From Chthonobacter albigriseus (lineage in GTDB: Bacteria; Pseudomonadota; Alphaproteobacteria; Rhizobiales; Pleomorphomonadaceae), in NCBI RefSeq assembly GCF_013839445.1, contig NZ_JACDIT010000003.1, positions 186,001-250,000 of the forward strand: DNA of 64,000 nucleotides, in the 5' to 3' direction. The position numbers were made by a program, and so were the translations under genes. Under the pieces are notes generated by a model, which searched no databases, was not told the DNA's origin, and saw only the letters and a list, made by a program, of their open reading frames with translations. Shown here piece after piece: positions 25,144-34,162 of this stretch; position 1 is the stretch's first letter, and each line of letters begins with the position of its first letter.

Positions 25144-26625
25144 ATGGACACTCCGAGCACCCGCGAAAGCGGTGAGATCGCATCACTGCTTACGGACGTG
25201 GCGGCATTGCGGACCGCTGTACTGTCCGAGGCAAAGGCGTTCCTGGCCGACTGGGATGCTCTCGAATCCGCCGCACCCGGCGTCGAGAATCTCGCGCGCT
25301 ACCTGGCGCTCCGCCACCACGACCTGCGGCCCTTGCAGCGCCGCCTGATGCGGCTCGGACTTTCCTCCCTCGGCCGCCTGGAAAGCCGTGTTCTGGAAAC
25401 GCTGGACGCCGTCGCCGGCGCTCTCTCGGCGCTTGCCGGAGGCGACAAGCCCCCGATCGCGTCCGAAGCCGGTTTCTTCGCTGGCGAAGCCCGCCTTGCG
25501 AGCGCGGGAGACGATCTCTTCGGTCCCCCACCCGCTACCCGACGGACCCGGATCATGGTGACCCTGCCGAGCGAGGCCGCCGGCGATCCGGGACTGGTCA
25601 TCGACCTCGCACGCCGGGGAATGGACGTGGCGCGGATCAACTGCGCCCACGACGGCAGCGTCGCCTGGCTCGCCATGGCGTCGCACGTACGGACCGCGTC
25701 CGAACTTTTCGGCCGCAGGATCACCGTGCTGATGGATATCGCCGGCCCCAAGATCCGCACCGAAGCCGTCGCCACGCCGGACAAGAAGGCGCGGCTTGAA
25801 GCCGGAGCCAGACTTCGCCTCTGCGCCGCCGGCGCACCCCGCGTCGACGCCGATGTCGCCTTCGCGGCCACCGTCTCCCTGCCCGAACTGGTTCTCCGCC
25901 TGTCCGTGGGCGACCGCGTCCTCTACGACGACGGAAAGCTTCAGGCCGTCGCGGAAAGCCTCACGGAAGGCGAGGCCATTCTCCGCGTCGTCCGCACCAA
26001 GACGGGCGGAGCGAAGCTGAAGCCGGAAAAGGGTCTCAATCTGCCCGACACCGCGCTCGGCTTGTCTCCGCTCACGACCAAGGACGAGGCCGACCTCGAC
26101 GCGGTGATCACCTGCGCGGACATGATCGGCTACTCCTTCGTCAGCCGGCCGGAAGATATCGACATGCTTGAAACGGCGCTGGCCCGCCGCGGCGCCGCGG
26201 CGCGGCGGCTGGGTCTCGTCGCCAAGATCGAGCGGCCGGAAGCGATCCGCAACCTGCCGCGCCTGATCGCGCGGGCAGCCGCTGGCCGCCGGCCGTTCGG
26301 CGTCATGATCGCGCGCGGCGACCTTGCGGCCGAGATCGGCTTCGAGCGGCTCGCTGAGATGCAGGAGGAGATTCTCTGGATCTGCGAGGCGGCCCATGTC
26401 CCGGCGATCTGGGCCACCCAGGTGCTGGAGGACCTCGTGAAAACCGGCGTGCCCTCGCGCGGCGAGATGACCGACGCGGCGATGGCGGCCCGCGCCGAAT
26501 GCGTCATGCTCAACAAGGGTCCGGAGATCGGAATGGCCCTGGACGTCCTCGAGACGCTTCTGGCGCGGATGGAAGGACACCTCGCCAAGAAGACCCCGAC
26601 CCTGAGGCCGCTCCGATCCTGGTGA
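25144..26625 (+). CDS. Atypical pyruvate kinase with N-terminal extension
   Basis: A 493-residue pyruvate-kinase-superfamily protein. Residues 1-~130 are an extra helical domain (LARYLALRHHDLRPLQRRL ... LGLSSLGRLES). The barrel follows: MDVARINCAHD (usual NFSHG replaced), MDIAGPKIRT, AKIERPEAIRNL with the catalytic Lys, MIARGDLAAEIGFERL with a metal ligand and AIWATQVLEDLV. It stops after VMLNKGPEIG and lacks the C-terminal regulatory domain. It may make pyruvate and ATP from PEP without allosteric control, or act on a related substrate. Confidence 0.72.
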   Translation: MDTPSTRESGEIASLLTDVAALRTAVLSEAKAFLADWDALESAAPGVENLARYLALRHHDLRPLQRRLMRLGLSSLGRLESRVLETLDAVAGALSALAGGDKPPIASEAGFFAGEARLASAGDDLFGPPPATRRTRIMVTLPSEAAGDPGLVIDLARRGMDVARINCAHDGSVAWLAMASHVRTASELFGRRITVLMDIAGPKIRTEAVATPDKKARLEAGARLRLCAAGAPRVDADVAFAATVSLPELVLRLSVGDRVLYDDGKLQAVAESLTEGEAILRVVRTKTGGAKLKPEKGLNLPDTALGLSPLTTKDEADLDAVITCADMIGYSFVSRPEDIDMLETALARRGAAARRLGLVAKIERPEAIRNLPRLIARAAAGRRPFGVMIARGDLAAEIGFERLAEMQEEILWICEAAHVPAIWATQVLEDLVKTGVPSRGEMTDAAMAARAECVMLNKGPEIGMALDVLETLLARMEGHLAKKTPTLRPLRSW

Positions 26626-26642
26626 ACGAACCGTCCTGAAAC

Positions 26643-26668
26643 CAGCCTTCAACGCCGGCTGAAGGCTG
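26643..26668. terminator. Hairpin between converging pyruvate kinase and glycosyltransferase genes
   Basis: CAGCCTTCA (26643-26651) and TGAAGGCTG (26660-26668) form a 9-bp stem with an 8-nt loop. The hairpin includes the stop codon of the minus-strand glycosyltransferase and lies 18 nt after the pyruvate kinase stop. There is no T-tract, so intrinsic termination is uncertain; it may protect 3' ends or work with Rho. Confidence 0.4.
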
Positions 26669-27833
26669 CCTCCCGGATCCGGGCCGCGACCCGCCGCGAT
26701 GCCTTGCGCATGGCGCCGGTCCGAACGCTGCCCCCCGGCACTTCCATGGCGTTGCCCCGCCACTCGAAGCCGTTGCCGGCGAAGGTGGCGGCGAACAGCG
26801 CCGGCAGCAGGCAGTCACGGGCAAGCATCGCCGCGAATTGGCGGACGGAGACCGACCATCCGGCGCGGAACGCCGCCAGGAGTTCCGCGCCGTACCAGGC
26901 GGCCACATAGATCGCGACGGCTGAGGCAGGCCAGTATCCGAACGCTGCGAGCAGCCCCGCGCCGGCGACGGGCAGCAAGCCCCCGGCCAGGATCTCCGGT
27001 GCGAAGAACGCCGGAAACGATGACTTCCGCAGCCGCGCCCAGCGCACCTGCCGCCGCCAGACGTCACCGAACGAGCGATCGCCAAGCGGCTGCGGGAACG
27101 GCCGGTCGACCAGCCGGACCGCGAGCCCCGCTTGCCGAACGATCTTGGTCGCCGCAGCGTCTTCGGCCACTTCGCCGGCCAGCCGCTCGATGCCGCCCGC
27201 GTGCTCCAGCACCTCCCGGCGCCACAGCATCACCTTGCCCTGCGCGAAGCCGAACCCGAGCGTGTCGGCGGCCAGCTGCCAGCGCGCCTGATAGCTGTTG
27301 AGCCAGGCGCACTCCAACTCCGCGCCCGCGCTCCGGGGCAGCGCGCCCACCGGCGGCGAGCAGACCAGCCCGGTGCCGGGCGTCCAGCGTTCCATCAGTC
27401 GGTCGATAAAATCACGCGGCAAGAGCACGTTGCTGTCCACCATCACGATCCAGGGATGGCGCGCCGCCTTCCAGCCCTTCACGAGGTTGTTGAGCTTGGG
27501 ATTGACGCTCACCCGGTCGTCCCCGACCAGCAGCCGCGCCTGCCGTTCCGGATGCTCTCCGATCAATCGCTCCACGATGGGGATCACCGGGTCGGCGGAC
27601 GACGCGACGCAGAACACGATGTCGACCTCCGGATGGTCGAGCGCGAAGGTCGAGCGCAGCGTCTCCCGAACGAACGGATCGATCCCACAGACCGGCCGCA
27701 GGATGGTGACCGGCGGCTTCTGCCGGACGAGTTCGGTCGGGGCACGTTTGCGCCCTGCCCGCCACGCGGCGATCGCCAGTCCCAGGATGTGCACGGTGAA
27801 TGCGAAGACGCAGAAGCCAGCCAGGTAAGCCAT
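26649..27833 (-). CDS. Ceramide-glucosyltransferase-like glycosyltransferase (GT21/GT2)
   Basis: A 394-residue membrane glycosyltransferase. It starts with a transmembrane helix (YLAGFCVFAFTVHILGLAIA), then the GT2 catalytic domain: PVTILRPVCGIDPF, VNPKLNNLVKGWKAARHPWIVMVDSNV (D-x-x/DXD region) and the acceptor-side QVRWARLRK, the (Q/R)XXRW motif. Two or three C-terminal helices follow. This fits the GT21 family (bacterial ceramide/diacylglycerol glucosyltransferases and HpnI). GAGGA precedes the ATG at 27833. HpnI would need hopanoid genes, which are not here, so a glycolipid synthase is more general. Confidence 0.8.
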   Translation of the reverse strand: MAYLAGFCVFAFTVHILGLAIAAWRAGRKRAPTELVRQKPPVTILRPVCGIDPFVRETLRSTFALDHPEVDIVFCVASSADPVIPIVERLIGEHPERQARLLVGDDRVSVNPKLNNLVKGWKAARHPWIVMVDSNVLLPRDFIDRLMERWTPGTGLVCSPPVGALPRSAGAELECAWLNSYQARWQLAADTLGFGFAQGKVMLWRREVLEHAGGIERLAGEVAEDAAATKIVRQAGLAVRLVDRPFPQPLGDRSFGDVWRRQVRWARLRKSSFPAFFAPEILAGGLLPVAGAGLLAAFGYWPASAVAIYVAAWYGAELLAAFRAGWSVSVRQFAAMLARDCLLPALFAATFAGNGFEWRGNAMEVPGGSVRTGAMRKASRRVAARIREAAFSRR

Positions 27834-28169
27834 GTCGGGATCGTCCTCGGGGTGGGCCGAGGCTCTGCATCTACAGGCGGTTTGTGACACATGGACAACG
27901 ACCGCGCTTCTCGGGTGGTAGAGCCGATGGGATCGCGACCTCCCTCGACCCTCCGCCGTCGACCGCGAACACGGACCGAAGCCCTCGGCGACGCTTTCCG
28001 GTCGACCTCCATGCACCGTAAACTATCGTTTTCATCTATCTTGTTTTCACGTTAACGAGATGTCATCCTCTTGCCGACAAGGGCAGACAGGGCCAGCTTT
28101 CAGGCCGCTGACCAGCCGATCCGTTCCGTTGCGTTCCGCATTTCCGCCATTCGAACTGGAGGTTCACCC
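27834..28169. promoter_or_regulatory. Divergent intergenic region between glycosyltransferase and cysteine hydrolase
   Basis: A 336-nt gap without a convincing gene. Around 28018-28062 the sequence turns AT-rich (AACTATCGTTTTCATCTATC, then TTGTTTTCACGTTAACG), the likeliest place for the promoter of the hydrolase-urease operon and perhaps for the divergent gene. GTTAAC at 28051-28056 is a short palindrome. No riboswitch-like structure is obvious. Confidence 0.35.
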
Positions 28170-28877
28170 ATGCACAAGATCGAGATCGCGCCGGAAGTCC
28201 TCGCTCGCGGCAAGGCCCTGCGCGGCCGCGACCATGTCTTCACCGACATCGACCCCGCGCGCACCGCCCACATCGTCGTCGACCTGCAGGTCGGCTTCAT
28301 GGGGGTCGGCGCACCGGTCGAGGTCCCGGTCGCCCGCGAGATCGTCCCGAACGTCAACGCCATCTCCGCCGCCGTGCGGGAAGCCGGCGGCCTCGTCGTC
28401 TACCTGCGCTACCTCTTTGACCCCTCCGAACCGCTGAAGTGGACCTCCTGGTACTCCAGCATGATCGGACCCGAGGCGCTCGACGGCGTCAGCGTCTCCT
28501 TCACGCCGGGCAACCCGAACTTCGAGCTCTGGTCGGAGCTGGAGGTGCTGCCTGAGGACCTGATCGTCGACAAGACGCGCTTCAGCGGCTTCATACCCGG
28601 CACTTGCCAGCTCCACGACATCCTGACCGCGCGCGGGATCGACACGCTGATCATCACCGGCACGCTGACCAACTGCTGCTGCGAGTCCACCGCCCGCGAC
28701 GCCCAGCAGATGAACTACAAGATCATCTTCGTCGCCGATGGCAACGCGGCCATCACCGACGCCGAGCACAACGCCACGCTCTGCAACATGGCCGCGATCT
28801 TCGCCGACGTGATGACCACCGCCGAAGTGACCGACGTGCTCGCCGCCGCCAAGCCGACGCTTCAGGCCGTCGCCTGA
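28170..28877 (+). CDS. Isochorismatase-like cysteine hydrolase (amidohydrolase)
   Basis: A 235-residue cytoplasmic hydrolase of the isochorismatase-like superfamily. The expected triad is D38 (HIVVDLQVGF), K135 (IVDKTRFSGF) and C170 in TLTNCCCESTARDA, matching the Asp-Lys-Cys of RutB-, biuret- and N-carbamoylsarcosine-type amidases; three consecutive Cys (169-171) are unusual. GGAGG precedes the ATG. It lies 68 nt upstream of ureE on the same strand, so it may release urea, carbamate or ammonia from a ureido or amide compound that feeds urease. The substrate is inferred, not shown. Confidence 0.75.
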   Translation: MHKIEIAPEVLARGKALRGRDHVFTDIDPARTAHIVVDLQVGFMGVGAPVEVPVAREIVPNVNAISAAVREAGGLVVYLRYLFDPSEPLKWTSWYSSMIGPEALDGVSVSFTPGNPNFELWSELEVLPEDLIVDKTRFSGFIPGTCQLHDILTARGIDTLIITGTLTNCCCESTARDAQQMNYKIIFVADGNAAITDAEHNATLCNMAAIFADVMTTAEVTDVLAAAKPTLQAVA

Positions 28878-28945
28878 TTGGCCTCGCGAACCGCCGCCCC
28901 GGCGGCGGTCCATTTCCCGCCGGACTGTTTCACCGGAGGTTTTCC

Positions 28946-29398
28946 ATGCTGCGGCTGCACGGCATTGTCGGCGATCGGCGGGACCACGCGCTGCATCACC
29001 GCCTGCACCACCTGGAGCACCACGACGCGATCGAGTTCCTGTTCGTGCCGGAAGCCGATCTCGGCCGCCGCCGGCTCCGCGCCCTCACCGATCGCGGCAC
29101 CGAATGCGCCGTCTCGCTCGACCGCGACGACGCGCTCTACGACGGCGCCGTCCTCTTCATCGACGACGACCGCGCCGTCGTGGTCCGCGCGGGCGCGCCC
29201 CGCGAACTGCGCCTGCGCCCGCAGGGCACGGAAGGCGCGTTGAAGCTGGGCTTCCTGGCCGGCCACCTCCACTGGCGCGTCCGCTTCGAAGGCACCGACC
29301 TTTGCGTCGTCCTCGACGGTGCCGCCGCCGACTACACCGCGCGCATCGCACCCTTGCTCGACGACGGCATCGTCACGGTGGTCGGCAATGCCAATTGA
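28946..29398 (+). CDS. ureE: Urease accessory protein UreE (nickel chaperone)
   Basis: A 150-residue nickel metallochaperone for urease. The C-terminal part contains LKLGFLAGHLHWRVRFEGTDLCVVLD, which aligns with the conserved metal-binding region (usually ...HLGNRH...). The typical His-rich tail is missing. Instead the N-terminus is His-rich: HALHHRLHHLEHH gives seven His between residues 14 and 26. The end overlaps ureF by 11 nt. The family call rests on this pattern and operon position; the sequence is divergent. Confidence 0.8.
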   Translation: MLRLHGIVGDRRDHALHHRLHHLEHHDAIEFLFVPEADLGRRRLRALTDRGTECAVSLDRDDALYDGAVLFIDDDRAVVVRAGAPRELRLRPQGTEGALKLGFLAGHLHWRVRFEGTDLCVVLDGAAADYTARIAPLLDDGIVTVVGNAN

Positions 29399-30056
29399 AG
29401 CCCTCCTCCTCGCCCTCCAGCACGGCGACAGTGCCTTCCCGTCCGGCGGGTTCGCCTTCTCCTGGGGCCTGGAGGAACTGGTCAACGACGGCTGGATCTC
29501 CGGCGAGGCCGACATCTCCGCCTTTCTCGCCGACCTTCTCGCCAACCGCTGGCACGGCTTCGACCGCGTCGCGCTCGCCCGAGCCCACGAAGCGCCCGAC
29601 CTCGACGCGCTCGCCGGGATCGACCGCGCCGTCGAGATCGCCACATGGGCCGCACCCATGCGGGCCGGATCGCGCCGCGCCGGTCGTGCCCTCCTCGGCG
29701 TCCACGCACGCCTGTCCGGCGGACCGGTCGCCGACTACCGCGCGCTGGTCGATGTCGACGGCGAACTCGGCCACCTCCCCGTGGTCCAGGGCCTGGTTTG
29801 GCGCACGGCCGGTCTCGACCGCAACTCCTCTGAACTGCTCTCCGCCTGGACGATGGCGCAGGGTATCGCCGCAGCCGGCCTCCGCCTCGGCCTGATCGGC
29901 CACCTCTCCGCGCAGACCGTGCTGACCGCCGCCCGCGCCACCATCGCCCGTCTCGCGGCAGTGTCGCCGCCCGCCGATCTCACCGCCTTCACACCCGTCG
30001 CCGACGTCGCGCTCTCGCGCCACGCCCGCCGCGACGCCCGCCTTTTCGCCACCTGA
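29388..30056 (+). CDS. ureF: Urease accessory protein UreF
   Basis: A 222-residue all-helical protein that joins UreD and UreG in the complex that carboxylates the active-site Lys and loads nickel. Family segments are [27 protein letters not shown] near residues 5-31 and [15 protein letters not shown] in the middle. The start lies inside the end of ureE (11-nt overlap), implying coupling. Length is normal. Confidence 0.9.
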   Translation: MPIEALLLALQHGDSAFPSGGFAFSWGLEELVNDGWISGEADISAFLADLLANRWHGFDRVALARAHEAPDLDALAGIDRAVEIATWAAPMRAGSRRAGRALLGVHARLSGGPVADYRALVDVDGELGHLPVVQGLVWRTAGLDRNSSELLSAWTMAQGIAAAGLRLGLIGHLSAQTVLTAARATIARLAAVSPPADLTAFTPVADVALSRHARRDARLFAT

Positions 30057-30090
30057 TCCGATTTTCCCGCTGACCTGGGACGCCTGCCCC

Positions 30091-30783
30091 ATGAACCTGA
30101 CGCCCACCGAACTGGAACGGCTCACCATCTTCACCGCGGCCGAGTTCGCCCGCCGCCACAAGGCGCTCGGCATCCGCCTCTCGCACCCCGAGGCGGTCGC
30201 CCTGATCGCCGACGAGATGCTGCTCGCCGCCCGGCGCGACGTTCCCTACACGGACATCGTGGAGATGGCCGGCAAGCTGCTCACCACCGACGACGTCGAG
30301 CCAGGCGTCGCCGAGATGATCCCGGTGGTCTCCGTCGAAGGAAACTTCGAGGAAGGCACCAAGATGATCGTCGTCTTCGCCCCCATCGCCCCCGGCGACA
30401 AGCCGACCGCCCCCGGCTTCCCCGGCGAGGTGATCACGCCCGACGTCGACATCGAGCTCAACGCCGGGCGCGCGCGGGTCACCGTGGAGGTCGTCAACAC
30501 CGGCGACCGGGACGTCCAGGTCCGCAGCCACGCCCACTTCTTCGAGGTCAACCGGGCGCTGAAATTCGACCGCGCGGCCACCTTCGGCATGCGCGTCGAC
30601 AAGCCGTCCGGCGTTGGCGTCCGCTTCGAACCGGGCATCCCCAAGTCCGTCGACCTCGTCGCCATCGCCGGCGACCGCGTCATGCGCGGCGAGGCCGGCC
30701 TTGTGGAAGGTCCGCTCGACGCCCCCGGCGCCCTCGATGCCGCCCTCGCCAACGCCCGCGCCCGCGGCTACCTCGGCGCCTGA
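30091..30783 (+). CDS. ureAB: Urease gamma-beta fusion subunit
   Basis: A 230-residue fusion of the two small urease subunits. Residues 1-~100 are UreA-like ([48 protein letters not shown]). Residues ~110-215 are UreB-like ([48 protein letters not shown]). Such fusions occur in Helicobacter UreA and in some divergent urease operons, whereas most Proteobacteria have separate genes. It lies 12 nt before ureC. Confidence 0.93.
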   Translation: MNLTPTELERLTIFTAAEFARRHKALGIRLSHPEAVALIADEMLLAARRDVPYTDIVEMAGKLLTTDDVEPGVAEMIPVVSVEGNFEEGTKMIVVFAPIAPGDKPTAPGFPGEVITPDVDIELNAGRARVTVEVVNTGDRDVQVRSHAHFFEVNRALKFDRAATFGMRVDKPSGVGVRFEPGIPKSVDLVAIAGDRVMRGEAGLVEGPLDAPGALDAALANARARGYLGA

Positions 30784-30795
30784 GGAGACACGTCC

Positions 30796-32502
30796 ATGGT
30801 CATGATCAGCCGCAAGGCCTACGCCGAGATCTACGGCCCCACCAAGGGCGACCTCTTTCGCCTGGGTGATACCGGCCTGATCGCCGAGGTCGAGCACGAC
30901 TACACCGTCTACGGCGACGAGCTCACCACCGGCGCCGGCAAGTCGATGCGCGACGGCGAGGGCTTCCAGACCACCGGCACCTATGCCTCCGGCGCGCTCG
31001 ACATGGTCGTGCACAACGCAACCATCATCGACGCCGTCCTCGGCATCGTGAAGGGCGACATCGGCATCCGCGACGGCCGCATCGTCGGCGTCGGCAAGGC
31101 CGGCAATCCGGACATCATGGCCGGCGTCACCCCCGGCCTCGTCACAGGCCCCAACACCACCTGCGTCCACGGCGACTTCTACATCGTGACCGCCGGCGCG
31201 GTGGAAGGCCACGCCCACTTCCTGTCGCCGCAGCAGTGCGACCATGCGCTCGCCGGCGGCACCACGACGATGATCGGCATGACGCCGGGTCCCCACTTCG
31301 ACACCAGCTGTTCCGGGCCCAACATCATCGGCTCGCTGATCCGCGGCGCCGACGGCTACTGCCTCAACTTCGGCTTCCTCGGCCGCGGCGCGTCCGACCC
31401 GGGCGCGGTGGAGGAGAGCGTCTCCGGCGGCGCCCTCGGGGTGAAGATCCACGAGGACCTCGGGGCAGCCCCCGCCGTGATCGACGGCGCGCTGATCGCC
31501 GCGGATCGCAACGATTTCGCGGTGCATCTCCACACCGACACCATCAACGAGTTCGGCTTCTGCGAGGACACCATGGCGGCCGTCGACGGCCGCACCATCC
31601 ACATGTACCACGTGGAGGGCGCCGGAGGCGGCCACGCGCCGGACCTCCTCAAGGTGAACTCCTGGGCGAACGTCATCCCCTCGTCCACCAACCCCACCAA
31701 CCCCTTCACCGCCTACGCCCTGGAAGAGGGCGTGCCGATGACCATGCTCGCCCACATCATGAACTACCGCCTGCCGGAGGACGTCGCTTTCGCCGAGGCC
31801 CGCATCCGTCCGCAGTCGATGGCGGCGGAAGACTTCCTCCACGACATGGGCGCGATCTCCTGCTTTGCCACCGACACCCAGGGCATGGGCCGGCTGGCCG
31901 AGAACGTCGCCAAGTGCTGGCAGCTCGCCAGCGTCATGAAGGAACGGGTCGGCCGCCTTCCCGAAGAGACCACCGAGCGCGCCGACAACGAGCGCATCAA
32001 GCGCTACATCGCCAAGCTTACGGTCAACCCGGCGATCGCCGTCGGCATCGAAGACCACGTCGGCTCGATCACACCAGGCCGCATCGCCGACCTCGTCCTC
32101 TGGCCGCGCGCCTCCTTCGGCATCAAGCCCTGGATGGTGATCAAGAGCGGCTATGTCGCCTGGTCCGCGATGGGCGACGGCAACGCCAGCCAGATCAACT
32201 CCGAGCCGATCATCCAGCGCCCGATGTGGGGCGCCATGGGCACCGCCAAGCACCACCTCGGCGTCACCTTCGTCTCCAAGCTGGCGATCGAGGCCGGCAC
32301 CCACGCCCGGCTCGGCGTCGCCAAGAAGTTCATGCCGATCAAGAGCGTCCGGTCGCTGCGCAAGTCCGACATGCTGCGCAACACCGCCCTGCCCCGGATC
32401 GAGGTCGATCCGCAAACCTTCGAGGTGCGAGCCGACGGCAAGCTCCTGATGTGCGAGCCCGCCCGCAAGGTGCCCCTCAATCGCCGGTACATGATGCGAT
32501 GA
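30796..32502 (+). CDS. ureC: Urease alpha (catalytic) subunit, divergent type
   Basis: A 568-residue catalytic subunit that hydrolyses urea to ammonia and carbamate. The nickel ligands are present: H139 and H141 (GHAHF), carbamylated K217 with H219 (KIHED), H246 (HLHTD), H272 ([14 protein letters not shown]) and D360 (TDTQGMGR). The mobile-flap Cys319 of classical ureases is Ala ([16 protein letters not shown]), while H320 is kept. KIHEDWG reads KIHEDLG, and the C-terminus NRRYMMR differs from the usual QRYFLF. Catalysis should persist, since C319A in Klebsiella urease is active. ATGA overlap with ureG. Confidence 0.93.
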   Translation: MVMISRKAYAEIYGPTKGDLFRLGDTGLIAEVEHDYTVYGDELTTGAGKSMRDGEGFQTTGTYASGALDMVVHNATIIDAVLGIVKGDIGIRDGRIVGVGKAGNPDIMAGVTPGLVTGPNTTCVHGDFYIVTAGAVEGHAHFLSPQQCDHALAGGTTTMIGMTPGPHFDTSCSGPNIIGSLIRGADGYCLNFGFLGRGASDPGAVEESVSGGALGVKIHEDLGAAPAVIDGALIAADRNDFAVHLHTDTINEFGFCEDTMAAVDGRTIHMYHVEGAGGGHAPDLLKVNSWANVIPSSTNPTNPFTAYALEEGVPMTMLAHIMNYRLPEDVAFAEARIRPQSMAAEDFLHDMGAISCFATDTQGMGRLAENVAKCWQLASVMKERVGRLPEETTERADNERIKRYIAKLTVNPAIAVGIEDHVGSITPGRIADLVLWPRASFGIKPWMVIKSGYVAWSAMGDGNASQINSEPIIQRPMWGAMGTAKHHLGVTFVSKLAIEAGTHARLGVAKKFMPIKSVRSLRKSDMLRNTALPRIEVDPQTFEVRADGKLLMCEPARKVPLNRRYMMR

Positions 32503-33149
32503 ACGCGCCCGCACTCTCCCCGGCGACGCCCGCCAAGACCGCCCCCGCCGCCCGTGTCGGCATCGGCGGCCCCGTCGGCTCCGGCAAGACGGCGCTCGTC
32601 GAGCGCCTGATCGCAGCTTTCGCCGCCCGCAAGGTGGACCTTGCGGTCATCACCAACGACCTCGTGACCCACGAGGACGCCGAGCGCGTCCGCCGTTCCG
32701 GCCTGATCGATCCGGCGCGCGTGTCGGCGGTGGAGGCCGGCGCCTGCCCGCACACGGTGATCCGTGAAGATCCAACCCTCAACATCGAGGCCGCTGACGA
32801 CCTGGAGCGCCGCTTCCCCGGCGTGGAACTCATCCTGATCGAAAGCGGCGGTGACAACCTCGCCTCCACCTTCTCGCGCGATCTCACGGACTTTTGGATC
32901 TTCGTGATCGACGTCGCAGGCGGCGACGACATCCCGCGCAAACGCGGCCCGGGCGTCCTGAAATGCGACCTCCTGGTCATCAACAAGGCCGACCTCGCCC
33001 CGCACGTCGGCGTCGACCTCGACGGCATGATCGCGGAGGCCCGCAGGGTCCGCGCCGGCCGGCCGGTGATCGTCACCAACTGCCGCCGAAGCGAGGGAAT
33101 CGACGCCGTCGCCGACCACCTGGAACGCGAGGTGCTGTTCCGCACGTGA
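32499..33149 (+). CDS. ureG: Urease accessory GTPase UreG
   Basis: A 216-residue SIMIBI GTPase that drives nickel delivery to urease. The P-loop [14 protein letters not shown] is near residues 22-35. The metal-binding CPH motif ([15 protein letters not shown]), [12 protein letters not shown] (switch) and [12 protein letters not shown] (NKxD) are all present. The start overlaps the ureC stop as ATGA, and the end overlaps ureD. The N-terminal extension of ~20 residues is Pro/Ala-rich and has only one His-free metal-poor stretch. Confidence 0.96.
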   Translation: MNAPALSPATPAKTAPAARVGIGGPVGSGKTALVERLIAAFAARKVDLAVITNDLVTHEDAERVRRSGLIDPARVSAVEAGACPHTVIREDPTLNIEAADDLERRFPGVELILIESGGDNLASTFSRDLTDFWIFVIDVAGGDDIPRKRGPGVLKCDLLVINKADLAPHVGVDLDGMIAEARRVRAGRPVIVTNCRRSEGIDAVADHLEREVLFRT

Positions 33150-34024
33150 GCGCCCTGCCCGTCCCCACCGACGAACCGCAACTCGACCTCGTCTTCGGCG
33201 CGCATCCGCTGGCGGGCACCCGGCTGACCCGCCGCCGCACGCGCTACCCCTTCGTCCTGACCAGCGCCTTCCGGCTCGACGACCACCCCGCGGACATGCT
33301 GACCACCATCGTCCAGTCCGCAAGCGGGGCGATCCTCGGCGAAGACCGCCTCGTCCAGCGCATCACGGTCGGAGCGGGCGCGAACGCCCACATCACCACG
33401 CAGGCCGCCATGGCCGTCCACCGCATGCCGGCCGGCATGATCGCCGAGGAGAGCATCGCGATCGACGTGGCCGCCGGTGCGCTCGCCGAATACCTCCCCG
33501 CCCCGCGCATCCTCTTCCCCGATGCGGCCCTCCGCCAGCGCCTGATCCTGACGGTGGACCCCGCCGCCACCGCCGTTGTCGCGGATGGCTTCGTCGCCCA
33601 TGACCCGGACGCGACAAGCGCCGAAGCGGTGGGCGGACTGCCACGCGCGCACCGCCACTTCCGCCTCTACGCCGGCGAGATCGAGATCCGCCGCCCCGAC
33701 GGTGCGCTTCTCGCGGTCGACCGCTTCGAACTCGCCGCACCCGGCAACCGCTTCGGCCGCGCCGCGTCGCTCCGCGCGCACGGCTCGCTGATCGTGGCAA
33801 CGCCCGGCAGCACGGAATCGCACGCCGCCCTGGCTGCCGCCCTGGACGCCTCGCTCCTGGATATCGACTGCCTCGCAGCGGCCACGCTCCTGCCCCGCGG
33901 CGCTGGCGTCGCCCTCCGGATCGCCGCCACCGACGGTGCCCGCCTGCGCGCAGCCACCACCGCCGCCTGGACGGCCGCCCGCCTGATCCTAACCGGATCC
34001 GCCCCGAGCCGACGCCGATACTGA
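33146..34024 (+). CDS. ureD: Urease accessory protein UreD
   Basis: A 292-residue scaffold that binds apo-urease and receives nickel from UreG through UreF. Family features include [12 protein letters not shown] near residues 85-96, [21 protein letters not shown] and the C-terminal [14 protein letters not shown]. The start is GTG at 33146, four nt inside the end of ureG, so translation is coupled. Last gene of the cluster; no urea transporter follows, and the next gene converges. The order E-F-AB-C-G-D with ureD last differs from the common ureDABCEFG. Confidence 0.85.
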   Translation: MSALPVPTDEPQLDLVFGAHPLAGTRLTRRRTRYPFVLTSAFRLDDHPADMLTTIVQSASGAILGEDRLVQRITVGAGANAHITTQAAMAVHRMPAGMIAEESIAIDVAAGALAEYLPAPRILFPDAALRQRLILTVDPAATAVVADGFVAHDPDATSAEAVGGLPRAHRHFRLYAGEIEIRRPDGALLAVDRFELAAPGNRFGRAASLRAHGSLIVATPGSTESHAALAAALDASLLDIDCLAAATLLPRGAGVALRIAATDGARLRAATTAAWTAARLILTGSAPSRRRY

Positions 34025-34162
34025 CCCGGACCAGGATCTTGTTGCCTACTTTGCGGGAGGAGCCAGCACGTCCGCGCCACCCCCTTGCAGAGACGGACCG
34101 ATGGTGCGCTCGCAACTCGAACCGGAGGGCGAAATCACGCCCCCCGGCACGCCCGGATCCGA

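Noticed and set aside
29989-32514. An 841-codon frame antisense to the urease genes
   Set aside because: Ala/Gly/Asp/His-rich composition without domains; the plus strand carries complete ureAB and ureC.
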